Under the pieces are notes generated by a model, which worked only from the letters and a program-made list of their open reading frames with translations, was not told where the DNA came from and did no database searches. Below, piece by piece: positions 28,901-40,123 of a stretch of 64,000 nt of DNA. The first letter of the stretch is position 1, and every line of letters begins with the position of its first letter. Source of the stretch: Pterobdella sp. o SKG-2022 (Eukaryota > Annelida > Clitellata > Hirudinida > Piscicolidae); NCBI GenBank assembly GCA_964035795.1, contig OZ038320.1:26853705-26917704 (forward strand), written 5' to 3'. Both the position numbers and the translations under genes were made by a program.

Positions 28901-31900
28901 TTTAGTCATAAAAATATTTAAATCTTTTTGATCCAGGTCAAAACTCAAACAATGTATTGAGTTGGTATTCATTTGAGTAATCAAGAGATTAACTTTTCAT
29001 TGAAGTTGAGAAATACCACATAATGCATCAGCACAATAAATTATTGTACTTCAACATTTTTTTAAAAGAACAATGCATTTTAATTCTCCAGGCCATTTGC
29101 ATAATTCCCCCTCAATTCCTATTAACACAAATAATCTGTGAATACGTTTAATTGTTATTCAAACATGAAATCTTATACGTTCATCTTTCTATTCTTATTT
29201 AAATTGTTTTTAAGGGTTTCGCTTCGAAAAAAAGCAAAAGGAAACTTTATTGTGTGGAATGTATTCTGTAGGGAAGTCATTGGCACTAAAGTTTATTGCC
29301 ATACCTGCAAAAACAAGATCCTTTTTAAATCTTCGGTTTATTTTAAAAATATTTATTACTATCATTTGATTATACTGAATAACGGCTTTCAGCGAATCCA
29401 GTCATTGGTTTATTTCTATATAAATCCGAACCAAATTGTCTTTAGATAAAATTTAAAATATTTATAGGAACGTATAAATTTAACAATAAGACCCATAGAT
29501 TTTTCCAGAAATTCTTTAAGAGATAAAAAATCATTAGTTTTATTTCTATTCAAATAATTTTCATTGTTCAAAGAAATTAATGGCCACTTTTATTTCCGAT
29601 GCCATGATCAAATAAGAATTATGACAATTTAAGTTTGCATAAAAAAGCCTGGGGCGGTAGTTTAATACTACATTATGGCAGTTTAATTAGAATTAAGGAA
29701 AGAGTAATTTAAACATTGTGAAAGATTTGTTTGCTTGGATTTCATGATTTCTATATTTGGAGAAGACTCATATTCTAGAAGTAGCATTTGTTAGGATGTG
29801 AGTTTAATGCAATTAAATTGTCACAAAGCTCATTAGATGCTGCACTATCATTGTAGGAATAATGCCTAGATAACACTAATGTACTTCTCGAAATTTCTCT
29901 TTCGAAACTAACTCACTAATTCAAATTTAATGGCTAGTTAAATTAAATTTTTTTCGAAATAAATTCTTCTAATGTATATAATTCAAATAGATTTTCCACA
30001 TTTTATGAATGCTTAAAAACTTGAAAAAATAGCTTATAATTGATGTATGTTGTAGAGACGCAAAAGAGTTTCTGTTGTCTGTCATCGTCTTTATTGAGGG
30101 AATACCACCCAAGAATCCCATATTTCAAGCAAGCAACCCACTACAACCATTTTGACAACCTCGCCAAACTATATCTCTGTTTCTAAACTCTGTTATCAAT
30201 TATCTCTTCAAAAAGTTAATGGGAAAAATATGATTTTTGAGAGTTGAGTGTGGGGTAGCCATAGTTTAAATAACTTTAACTGGTTTTTTGTTGAATCGTA
30301 TATGATTTATAGTATTTTTATGATTTTGTTTATATCATAAAAAATTTTTTAGATTTAATTCAAAATAATTAATGACTATTGGGTGAATATTGTGTTGTTA
30401 GTAAAAGAATTGTACAAGCTCAACTTAATTACAGGATAATCTTGAGATATTTTAAAAACATGTTTCATTAGATTTAATCATATACAAACATTTTAAATAT
30501 CTATGAATATAGAGCTATTTAAATTGAAACATCATTTCTCCATTATTTCTACATTTTTTCTCTTTTTCGGCATATATTCTATTAAAGGGATATTTTCACA
30601 CCTTTCACTTTGAATAAAGCTAAATGATAGTTATATCCCGTAAATAGTTACACATTCATTCTATATATTAATTGAATTGATATGTAATAGGATTAATTTG
30701 ATTACCACTTTCATGTGTATTTATTCAGAGTTGTATAAATAATGTATGTCCACCTCTTACGCAGACACCTGTTTGTAAATCATTAGAGGTGATATTGCTA
30801 CTATTTGCATTTTCACCATTACAAGTTTTAAGCCCTTAAAAGTTTCATATTGCATTTTGAAAATTTTACATCGGACTTTTCTATAATATAAATAATCTTT
30901 TTGAGCTATATACTTATTTAAACTAAGATACATACCCGATATTAAATAATATATACTTTTTCTGGAGAAAATGTACATGGCTACACGGGTAATGGACAGG
31001 ATCGACATAATAATAATGCCTGATGACAACCACAATGACACTTGCTTATCAATTTGCTTTTCTTGAGCAAAATCGCTCTATTTATTGATGGATTGTTTGA
31101 ATAAAAATGAAAATGCTACTTCAAAAAAATCAACTGAGTGTTATTCAATGAATTATCTAAATTAAAAGTTAATTATTTGTTAAGATTTATTTATTCACTA
31201 TTAATTTTGCGTAGCTAGCTTCCCTCATGATTACTATTATTATTTTTATTGTTTGATTAGCATTTATGATGTGATTATTGGCTCATGATGGTACGTGTTG
31301 TAATGATGATGGTTTGAAATTATCTTAATACACGACCAGCAGATTTGAGCTGTCCTCTAGATGATAAGATATAGAATTAAATAAATATAATTTTTATCAT
31401 TATGTTTACTTAATATAATTCTTTCAGCAGTAACATAATTAAAAAACACTGAAGGAAATGAATTTACGTAATAACACTTGTTATATTGTGTTTAACTCAT
31501 ATCCGAAATATAACATGAAAGTATGTTAAATTTAACTACCTTTCAATGCTATATTTCGTTATTATTATATTTTAATTATTAATATAGCTTTGAAACCAAT
31601 GTACATTAAATTATTAATATTCGGCTGTAAACTTGTTGCATATCTCGGATTGGTTTTTAGAACCAATTCGTTTCAATATAGCTATTTCTGTGAAAAAATC
31701 AAATTAAAATTTATTCGACTAATGTTGTTTGCTTGGAGATAACAATTGTCAAATCCTATTACAACTAAAAATCTTTCAAGTATTTCATTTGGTTTAATTA
31801 TAAAAGCATTATGAGATTTTGTTTTTTTTGAAAAATTGTGCACGATTATGTCGTCAAAGCTTAAAAAATATATTAGTTAAAACTTAAAACATGCATTTTC

Positions 31901-33529
31901 AATAAATTCATTTTCAAGAAATCTATTTTAAGATCAATATTTTTAATAGCGTTGAATAATTTTATCAACTTCTCAACCAGTCACTTAAATTTGAGTCAAC
32001 TATTGGAAATTCGTGGTAAAAGGGTAATTCGATAAGTTTGTAGAGGTTTTAACGAATTACTACCTTGGGTGTATAAGCGAGCATGTTCTGTTTGACACTT
32101 CTCCGAATGAACAAGAAAATAAGTTGTTTAAGATGTTGGCAAATAAAATCGTTTTAAAACTAATCAATTAATTTATAGTATATGTTAAAAAGGGCTTGAA
32201 AACGCTTACATCTCATATACTTGATTATATGGAACAACGATTTAAATACATACATGGAAACCATTAAAAAATTGTTAGAATGTGATACCTCAAGAAAATT
32301 TTTGAAGGTTTGCATAACAATAATTGTTAGTTGGAATTTACATTTGTTAGGGCTGGAGCTAGCGTGATGTGGATGAATGTGGGAAAATTTTTGAGTTTTC
32401 AACAGTTTTTGAAGTTTATCATTTAAAAGAAGACTACAACGATGGCTGAATTAGCTGGAATTTGTTTTGGCTGAAATGTTAATTTTAATAAGAGGGGAGA
32501 TAAAAATTGATAGAATAAAAGAGTATTCTTCAATGGATAAACATTATACAGTAGATTAAAGTTAATTATACAGTGGGTATCAATAAACAGACGCCAACAA
32601 AAACAACATAAAATAATGATGAAGCTAATATGCAAAAAGTAAACGTCGATAAAGACAAGAACACACATAATTATTTGGCTGTAATAATGCTTTGAAATAA
32701 TGCTAAGGTTATAAAAAGAGAATAAAATATTGATAAGAATTAAAAAGTAGAATTCTTAAAATAAATCTAAAAAACATTAACAAGGAAAGATAATTAATTT
32801 TAAATTTGTATAATGTTGCAATAAAAATGATTTAAGATTTCAATGCTCACTTTCTAAATAGCTGTGAATTAAAACCTTTCATTTTAACTTTTTTTAAACC
32901 ATGATCTATTGTTTTTCCGTGAATTATAAGCGAACGTGAATATTCTTTTTACTTTTTGATTGAATAAAACCCACAGTTAAAATAAATCAATAGAACTTAC
33001 TCGTTATTGCGTTTTCATCTCTTTTCAGATAAGGGATACAATTAACGGGATGTGAGACTGACTCGATCCCAGATGAAAAGTAGTGTTGAGAGGGTGTAGA
33101 TGTTACTCGAGTTCTTTCGCGGTATTCTGCTGTCAAAGTTCCAATCTTCTCTTCAAAAGTGGTCTTATTATTTGTTTGATTGAAACATTTGGGTGTAGAC
33201 GAATTGATTGTGGGATGTGAGTCAAAACGAAGCTTGTTTTTGGCCGAAATATTGTTTTGCAAATGACTAGAAATATGAAAGTCGGATGTGAAACATTGCT
33301 CGTAGTTTGATGAGATTTTATCATTATTCTTCGAAACGTCAATATAATCATTTACAATGTTGGGCAACATTGTTTTTGAACTGAAATTGATGGTGTTAAG
33401 ATCAAGCCGTGAGTTGTGTAGAGAGCTTTGGCGGATAGTTGAGGGAGGGTCAGTCATTTCATCTTCCGATGTGTTGTTTAGTTGTCTCGGCTTTTCTTGC
33501 TTGCGTCTTCTCGATTGTTGTAACTCCAT
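9116..33529 (-). CDS. sall: Spalt-like (SALL) C2H2 zinc-finger transcription factor, five coding exons
   Basis: Nuclear DNA-binding repressor of the Spalt family. Minus-strand exons: 33529-33001 (ATG), 21202-19748 (or -19700), about 13585-13322, 11908-11043, 10957-9116 (stop). Phases match at every junction (1, 1, 1, 0), giving about 1,651 residues. Evidence in order: near the N-terminus SRRRKQEKP, the Spalt NuRD-recruiting motif (SRRKQxKP); an Asn-rich exon ending in a Gln-rich dimerisation-like segment ([20 protein letters not shown]); a finger triplet with [20 protein letters not shown]; a pair with [17 protein letters not shown]; and a pair with [19 protein letters not shown] followed by the Spalt tail [16 protein letters not shown]. 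The usual C2HC finger and first C2H2 pair are not found. The C-terminus has IKQE (SUMO-like) and LDLSIK (CtBP-like). The exon 3 acceptor is the weakest point, and a further exon in intron 2 cannot be excluded. Confidence 0.92.
11043..11908 (-). CDS. sall: Spalt exon 4: zinc-finger triplet
   Basis: Acceptor TTATTTTTTCACAG, phase 1; donor ACA/GTAAGT, phase 0. The triplet spans about 11417-11175: two classical fingers joined by a TGERPYK linker, then after [11 protein letters not shown] a third finger ([21 protein letters not shown]). This arrangement is diagnostic for Spalt proteins. The upstream residues are Ser/Asn-rich. Confidence 0.92.
11909..13321 (-). other. Spalt intron 3, with a candidate regulatory block
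   Basis: Positions 12820-12900 are less A/T-rich than the surroundings. They hold TTCAAAGG (TCF/LEF-like) and CACCTGTCA (E-box or TGIF-like) within 35 bases. No exon was seen. Confidence 0.4.
13322..13585 (-). CDS. sall: Spalt exon 3: acidic linker
   Basis: The donor ATG/GTAAGTAG (exon ends 13322) is strong and its phase 1 matches exon 4. The encoded segment is acidic and serine-rich with no domain. The acceptor is uncertain: AG before 13585, 13579 or 13576 would keep frame with exon 2. A better-looking acceptor before 13623 has the wrong phase for the visible exon 2 donors. Confidence 0.65.
14280..14505. promoter_or_regulatory. Candidate cis-regulatory block in Spalt intron 2
   Basis: Contains two exact 14-base direct repeats, ATTGGTGGCTACAT at 14430-14443 and 14464-14477, spaced 34 bases. 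They are followed at once by a perfect 10-base palindrome AGTGATTATA-TTTG-TATAATCACT (14481-14504). Upstream are clustered homeodomain-type ATTA sites (14330-14400). The regulatory role is inferred from arrangement and position only. Confidence 0.4.
15725..15945. repeat. GGAT/GAAT tetranucleotide microsatellite
   Basis: An imperfect tandem array of GGAT, GAAT and GATG units with five nearly pure GGAT copies around 15770-15790. It lies in Spalt intron 2. The antisense frame reads as repeated His-Pro-Ser-Ile, an artefact of the repeat and not a gene. Confidence 0.85.
15946..19660 (-). other. Spalt intron 2, remaining part, no genes seen
   Basis: A/T-rich intronic sequence with a short (TA)n palindrome near 19050 (ATACATATATATATATG). 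No exon, tRNA or recognisable transposon was identified. Confidence 0.5.
19748..21202 (-). CDS. sall: Spalt exon 2: Asn/Asp-rich region and Gln-rich segment
   Basis: Acceptor TTTTCCAG before 21202, phase 1; open throughout from the splice site, not only from the internal ATG at 21071. Residues are dominated by Asn, Asp, Lys and Glu. The last quarter carries the Gln-rich helical segment typical of Spalt ([12 protein letters not shown]), then [15 protein letters not shown]. Two donors in the same phase exist: CAG/GTAAAT ending at 19748 and ATG/GTAAAT ending at 19700. Confidence 0.85.
21978..22013. repeat. Perfect 16-bp inverted repeat with 4-base loop
   Basis: AAAAGTTAACTGACCA, loop TTGT, TGGTCAGTTAACTTTT. 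Both arms match exactly. Each arm contains GTTAAC, itself palindromic and like half of an HNF1-type site. Located in Spalt intron 1. Too short for a classical pre-miRNA stem; it could form a cruciform or be a dimeric protein-binding site. Confidence 0.9.
27180..27420. promoter_or_regulatory. Candidate enhancer block in Spalt intron 1
   Basis: A roughly 240-base island of more balanced composition in very A/T-rich intron. It contains CTTATCAG (GATA-like), TGATAAT and ATTGAT homeodomain-like sites, CCAATTG and CACTTGA. No open frame of interest. The assignment rests on composition and motif density, not on a comparison. Confidence 0.3.
33001..33529 (-). CDS. sall: Spalt exon 1: start codon and repressor motif
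   Basis: ATG at 33529. Within the first 16 residues the protein reads [16 protein letters not shown], matching the conserved N-terminal Spalt motif that binds the NuRD complex. In vertebrate SALL this motif begins at residue 2; here four extra residues precede it. The rest of the exon (about 160 residues) is Ser/Asn-rich without a finger. The donor at 33000 is GTAAGTTC, phase 1. Confidence 0.9.
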
Positions 33530-33944
33530 TTTATGGTTTATTTTTAGTTAATTTCCGTTTTTAAAAGTTACTCAAACCAAATATTTATAAATATTCATTA
33601 AAGTCTTTATTTAGTATTAATAATATGAGAAGTTAGAGCTTTGAAATTCATCAAACCAAAGTTTCAAATCAGCTAAATTCTAAAATTTTTGTTACTCTCA
33701 AATAAAATAAATACTCGTTAAAATTTTCAATGTATAAAACACCAAAAGAAGGACGCATGAACACAACTCCAAAAAATATATCAGCAAGTATAACTAGGCT
33801 ATATACTCCTTCATACCTCCACCATCTATATACACGATCCAAAATGCGCTTATTGGGTATGAATATGTATTGAAAAGTTATGTCTGTGATTGACAGTCTT
33901 TGCAAAATTTTTCATTAATAATCATAAGCAGGCGGTTATGCTTT

Positions 33945-33990
33945 ATGTTGTCTGATTGGTCGCTAGAAATATGACTCCGCCCACAAGCAT
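33945..33990 (-). promoter_or_regulatory. Candidate Spalt core promoter elements (GC box and CCAAT box)
   Basis: On the minus strand GTGGGCGGA is followed about 20 bases later by GCGACCAATCAGA. This is a GC box and a CCAAT box in the correct order and orientation, about 420-460 bases upstream of the Spalt ATG. No clear TATA box is between them and the ATG. Confidence 0.45.
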
Positions 33991-36900
33991 ATCATTTCAT
34001 AACTTCCAATATGATTTCGAAAAATGATCGTTTGAAAGAAAATTTAAAAAGCATTTTAACATTTAAAAACAAAGCGATACAATTCAAATTTCATTTAGTA
34101 GTGAAAAAAAATATTTATAAAATTTGAAAAAACAAAAAATTCAAAAAAAAAATTTCATCAAAAACTTTTTTTGAAACAGTCATTTTCCATGAGAACCCTA
34201 TTTTGTGAGCATTACCTTTTATAACAAGGTTGACGTTATAATGAAGTTCTCTTGGTCACGTCTACAAATATCAAGAAAGCCGTGCGTGCTTGGTCAACAG
34301 AACGAGTGGGGTTAATGAACGGTTGGTAGGTCAGTTTCCTTGAATGGCTCGTGTGAGAATTGCTTGTTTTTATAAGTCATTTTAAGTCGCTTTTATTGGT
34401 TATAGAAGTTTTTTATAAATGTTTCTAAAGTTGTTTTTGATGCGAGTTTTAAGCGTTTTGTTGAAGTTGTTTTGGGATTTAGTGTTGATGGAGAGGGCGT
34501 TATACCCCCTCTAGCGACTAAGTTATTAACATAACATGCATCTTAATATAGTTGTCAATTGAAAACATATTACATACATAGATATAAATATCTATATTTT
34601 ATATAAACATTAAAAAATTACTATCAAGTTTTAAACAAATTTAATTAAAAAAATTTCAAAATCGATAAAAAATATATATTTTTCACAAAAAATCCATCAT
34701 ATAGAAGCTAGATAAACGTCTTGAAATGTTTTAGGGTACTACATTGGCATGCCGACAACATTTTGGCCTCGGATCATAAATAACTCGATATTATTAACCT
34801 TTGCAAGTTGAACAAACTGCAAATTGATGAATTATTTCACGTTTATATGCTCTCCGCTTTATTAACACGTACAAGTGTGTGTGCATGAACGCTTAAATAT
34901 ATGGAATGATAGATGGATAGATGCACAGCTGAGTGAAATACATTGAGGAAATGATTGTATGGGTAGATAAAAATATGGAAAAATGACTGAGTTTTTCATA
35001 CAAGCTTTTTCGATAAAAAACAAAAAAAAATTTATTACTATTTCCTTGTGATATACAATTTAAACTGTTGGAATTTCTTTCATGTAAGCCATAAAAGATT
35101 AAATATTTACATTCGATTTGAAAACTACTTATATTGCCGAAAAAAGTGAAAGCATTAATATCGTATATACTAAGGGCAGAAGACGAAGCATTTGTATGCC
35201 CGTAGCGTGCTCTTCACATCTATCATCATATTTACTAGAGATCATTGAATCTTTAATCGCAAAAACAAAAATAATCATAATTTATTATTTAGAAACATTC
35301 AATTTATCTTTGAACTTTTGTTTAAAAATCTTTCGAAGATATTATTCTGGGTTGGATCTTATACATTTATTAAAATAATGTACTGCGTGAAAGAGTTTGA
35401 GAAGGTTTCAATGCTTTCCTGACACGTACTTCAATACTCTTTGCCACATCGCTCATCTATTAGTTCGTTCTATCAGCGTTATTATTAAACTTTTAGCATA
35501 CATAGTCTTCAAGAACTTATAATTTTTTTATAAAATTCTCAGTCTTCTATGTGGTTGTGGGAGAGTTTTTGAAATAGTTTTTCTGGAGTTTCATATTACT
35601 GTATAGAATTTTTATATAATGAACTGTTGAAAACTACATAAGAAATTTCAAATTATAAACACCAATTTTTTTTTAAACTTCCGTTTCAACTGAGTAGTCA
35701 AAAAGATAATTAGAATAAAATAAATCCAAACTTAAGAGGGTATTTCCAAGATTTTTGACGATCAATCATCTTCATCAAATTTTCTGCTCACTATATGAAA
35801 TTCCTGCATCATTGGCTTCTATTCAAAAATATTTCAAGTTGTTTTTTGATAAAATATATACATAAACCTAAATATACCTACATAAACCTCTAAGCAAACC
35901 AATTAAATGTTATCAAAAGTTAAATTTTTAAACGTATGTTTGAATATTTGTATGAGTTTCAAAAAAGTATAATAAAAATCATAAAATTATGAACTCAAAT
36001 ATTATATTTGGTTTTTGGTTAATTTTTTCCTTCCATGCCAGCCATCCATCAACTTATAATATGACCAGTAGACAAGGAACACGGAATTACAAGTATTAGC
36101 AGTTCTTTCATCATTCCACCCCTCTATTAGAAAATCAATAAATTTTTCTTTTTAAATTTGCAATGTTTGAAGCTTGGAATATTTTTTTTCTTGAAATCCA
36201 TCTTGAAGCTATAGTAATATTCCATAAGAAAATAGTTTTTATACAAAAAAAAGTTAAATAAATGAAAAGCATATGAACTGTTTCAAATATTTCATGATAA
36301 TTTTTAATTTTCGATAATGATAATTTAATTACCACAGTTTTTATTGGAAACATCAGCTATTCTACGCTTCAGAACTTCCAAGCTATTTCCATAAACCCAC
36401 TAAACTCTTAATACTATTTATATAACTTCAATATGTTTCTAATACTTTTATCAGTCCTGAATAATGTTTCTTTTTCATCTAGATTAATTAAAATGTAATA
36501 ATTCATCTTGGCTCGTCTAACCAACATAAGCTTCAAACCAGCATTAACTAACCGAAACATCACTGAAATTTACACTTCCTCATAAAATCATTGCGAACAA
36601 CTAAGTTCTCAAATGATTGAAAAATTAATTAAATAAAATATTTAAAAAATCATAAATTTAAAATTTCAAGTATTTTTTGCTAATTTTTTAAAAAGATATT
36701 TATGTAGTTAATTTCACAGACTTAGATGTAACATTTTATCATCTAACCACACTACCTCCTTCCCTCCACCTTTTTTATCCTCGTATTTACGATCACTTCA
36801 ATTTTTTCATTTTTATATTTTGATACTAGGGCGTGTTTTTAATTATAAAACGTTAAAATCAAATGTATACAAGCATGAATAATAGCAATAATGTATCCAC

Positions 36901-38399
36901 GCTTACTTTAAATTGAATTTTATGTACTCTCTAGAGAAATACTAAGAGAATGACATTCGGTTTTAGTATGCACTTGATCCATGGCTAGTTTAATCACTTT
37001 CAAATAATTTAATCACTCACTGGATTACCGTTCGAATGCCTTATTTATTAACATCGTATCATCAACATTGGTATTAATGTTATAATTAATTTAAATGCAC
37101 TTTTAAGCGTGTATCAGTATCAGGAGTGGAAACTAGGAGCAGTTTTTCTAGTTGAACAAGGTGTTTCTGTGAAGCTGAATATTAATATTTCTCAAGATCC
37201 ACAAGGCTTGCCTCAATCTATTAAGATAATTTGGTTGAAATATTACAGACAATTAAATGTATTTGGTAATGTTTGAATAAACATGAGCTTTTTCTCTTAC
37301 TTACATAATATGCAAATACTGATAAATTCAGTATTTCACAACTTGCCGTTAGGCTAAATGACTATACTGAGGTAACAACTGAAAGCTTAAGGTTAAATTT
37401 AACCGTGTTAATGACAAATTAGTGGAAAGACTGAATAATAAGACATTGATTTAGGGCTTTTAAATACCCCATATAAAAGGGGTATAACATTAATGAGTAA
37501 ACAATTTTAAGAAATATGAATACATTAAACAATCTTCACATTTCTTTATTTCATTATTCAAAACAGTTACTGTTAGAGCAGGCAAATAATACATAACACA
37601 CAAATCAAGTTCTCCATGTATTCAACAATAGGGCCAACATGCACAAAGATGGCTTTGGGCAGTAAAAGGCATTAAATAATTACTATTGAACGGTCATTAA
37701 CATAATTTACGTATAAATCGTGGCCCTTTTTAAAGGCGCTTGACTGATTATTCTCCTCTATTCATACTCACTCCTTCCTCACGTTAATAACGCTGATGCA
37801 TTTTTAAATGCCCGTTTTATGGACCTGATTAACAAAACTTCATTCCACTTGCTACCATTCAAAACTATTTATGGCTGGAATTAAAGTCAAAACAAACGTT
37901 TTTATGAATAATGAGTTGTTTATTCACGTATTTCATCTGATAAAAAGATTGTTTCGACATAATGGTCAGTACCTTTTGATGAGTTTTACTTTATTTCTCG
38001 TGTGAGTTAAAGTTCATAACAGGTTTTTGAGAATATTTTGAGCTTAAGAATTGCAAACACGTGAAATAATTCTGAAAAGTTCAAGAGAATGGAGTAGAAC
38101 ACAAAAAAGAATCAATTTGAGAACTCCATTTTATATTTTCTTCATGTCTCACAATTGTTTTGATGATGTTTCTGTGAATTATAAATGCAGGAGTTTCTTC
38201 TGTTTCAGTTTCTTCAACTTTTTCTTGTAAATACTGATTTATTCAACACATTTTTAGAAATCCGTTTGTATGTAAACTTACTGAGACACACACAAAAACC
38301 ACTCGAAGGAAATAATGCGTCTTATGTTGTGCTTATTATTGTCGTTGATTTACTGAGTGCCTTCAAATTGCTTCTTGCTGTCAGACCAGAATCATATAT

Positions 38400-38455
38400 G
38401 CAAGATAGATGGTTGAGAGGGTAGTGAGGTGGGTGGTGGTGTGAGGGAGTGAAGG
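38400..38455 (+). repeat. G-rich tract 1
   Basis: Plus strand with GAGGGTAGTGAGGTGGGTGG and continuing GGTGTGAGGGAG: runs of two to three G separated by short loops. Weak G-quadruplex potential in an otherwise A/T-rich region. Confidence 0.6.
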
Positions 38456-39059
38456 CTTTGGATTTGCCTTTTATGTTATATAAAAATGATAATTAGTGAA
38501 ATAATTAAAAGTATTTTGGAAAAAAATTATTAATTATTATTTAGTTTGAGATTTTACAATAAGACAGAAAAATATAAAAAAATAAATGCTTTAAAATGAC
38601 ATTACAGAGTATTAAAAGCTTTTTAAATCAGTTTTCTTTTATCTCTGTCAATCCAAATTGGTCCTAACTCATTTTTATAGTTAACCTTGCTTTTTAAAAA
38701 TCTCATTTCAGCCTTCAAATTTTTTTATGAGCACTTTTATCAATTTCATTGTTTTTTAAAGAGATCTTCTAAATAATTTTCAACATTAAATCTAAAAAAT
38801 TTTTTTAACAAAAATAATAAAAAAGTTCATAAAAAACTCAAAAAATACCAAAAAATTGCTATTTTGTCTTCACTAGAAATTTTTCATATATTAAATATCG
38901 AGAAAGCTCACTGGAAGCCAACAACACAAATATCATGAGTGCTATAATTAATTACTTGCGCTCTGTCGTCTGGAAAAATAAAAACACGTGAAAGTGATGA
39001 TTGATATTATTAATCCTCTGGAATCATAGTCAGTTTAAAAAACGTGGAAGAAAGACGAT

Positions 39060-39175
39060 ATAGGTATATGGGTGATAGAAGGGGGTGTATCGTGGGGGTG
39101 AGGGTTGGTACAGAAGAGGTAGGTGGGTGGGTTGGTATATAGGATGGAAGGTAGGAGGTTAGATGTAAAAGTACA
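39060..39175 (+). repeat. G-rich tract 2, possible G-quadruplex
   Basis: Includes GGGGGTGTATCGTGGGGG, GAGGG, and GGTGGGTGGGTTGG downstream. There are several G3-G5 runs on one strand within 70 bases, strikingly different from the local base composition. Confidence 0.65.
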
Positions 39176-40123
39176 AGGTAAATGAATTAATTATATTTGA
39201 GCGCTTCCAAAGCAAATTTCGATCATAAATTGCGTGTTAGAAAAATTTTAAGGATAATAATATATATACGTAGAAGTATTAAAATTAATATTGTTTGTGA
39301 AAAAATTATTTATAAAAAATCAAAAAATTGCCACGAAAAATTTGAAAATAGAACAAATGTGTTTAGAACTATCATTACAAAAAAACGGCATCTAGAGAAT
39401 CTGAATTATTATTTAAGAAGCTGTAATTTGAATTACATTACTTATGTCCATAGCGATGATGGATAAGCAAAATACGCAGACATGTTTAAATGAATTATAT
39501 AGGCTTTATATCGTTCATTTTTTTTTTTTCAAATTGTCTGGTGAAAATAATGGAGTTAAAAGTAAATACAAGATAATTTTTTACATTTGAAAATTATTTA
39601 TGCAGACAGTATTTTTATATAAAATTTTCTATAACGTATGTGAAATTTGTGAAAATTTTATAGGAATATAATTTTTGAAATAATGTTTTTGTTGAATAAT
39701 TCCAACTTGTATGCAAAACTAACAATCAAAACGATTTTTTTCACTCCATGAGCAATATGATATAATTCAACTGGCGAATGAAAAGTTTTCAAAGGAACTT
39801 CCAATTGGTATCATTTCAACTAAAAGATGATGAAGCTTCAAAATTGAAAAAAATTTCTGAAGTTTCGAAAATATTTAATAATTAATTAATCAATTAAATA
39901 TAAAGTAATTATTTTTTAAAATTTTTCTTTAAGTTGAACAAACTCATAGACTTTTTTAACCGAACTCAAATATAGTGATTGAAAAATTCTTGTTTATCTT
40001 AATCAAATAATGCCAATAATTTCAAGTGACACAAGAATAATATTTGAAACGGTGCAAAAATCATGAGTTGAAAAATCAAAAAAAGTTTCAGCTAATTGGA
40101 CACTATATTGAAAGTTTCATCTC

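Larger units (their letters stand above)
21203..33000 (-). other. Spalt intron 1, 11.8 kb, gene-free
   Basis: Bounded by the exon 1 donor ACGA/GTAAGTTC and the exon 2 acceptor. I found no coding exon on either strand. A perfect palindrome lies at 21978-22013. A less A/T-rich block at 27180-27420 looks like a candidate enhancer. The remainder is low-complexity A/T sequence. Large first introns are common in developmental regulators. Confidence 0.6.
34000..40123. other. Upstream flank of Spalt, no genes seen
   Basis: No coding exon was recognised. A block at 37630-37890 is less A/T-rich with several TAATT/ATTA homeodomain-like sites and may be an enhancer. Two G-rich plus-strand tracts lie at 38400-38455 and 39060-39175. 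Everything else is A/T-rich and repetitive in character. Confidence 0.5.

Noticed and set aside
33669..33905. 78-codon minus-strand frame upstream of the Spalt ATG, considered as an upstream ORF
   Set aside because: It opens with TTG, not ATG, and has no protein-like features.
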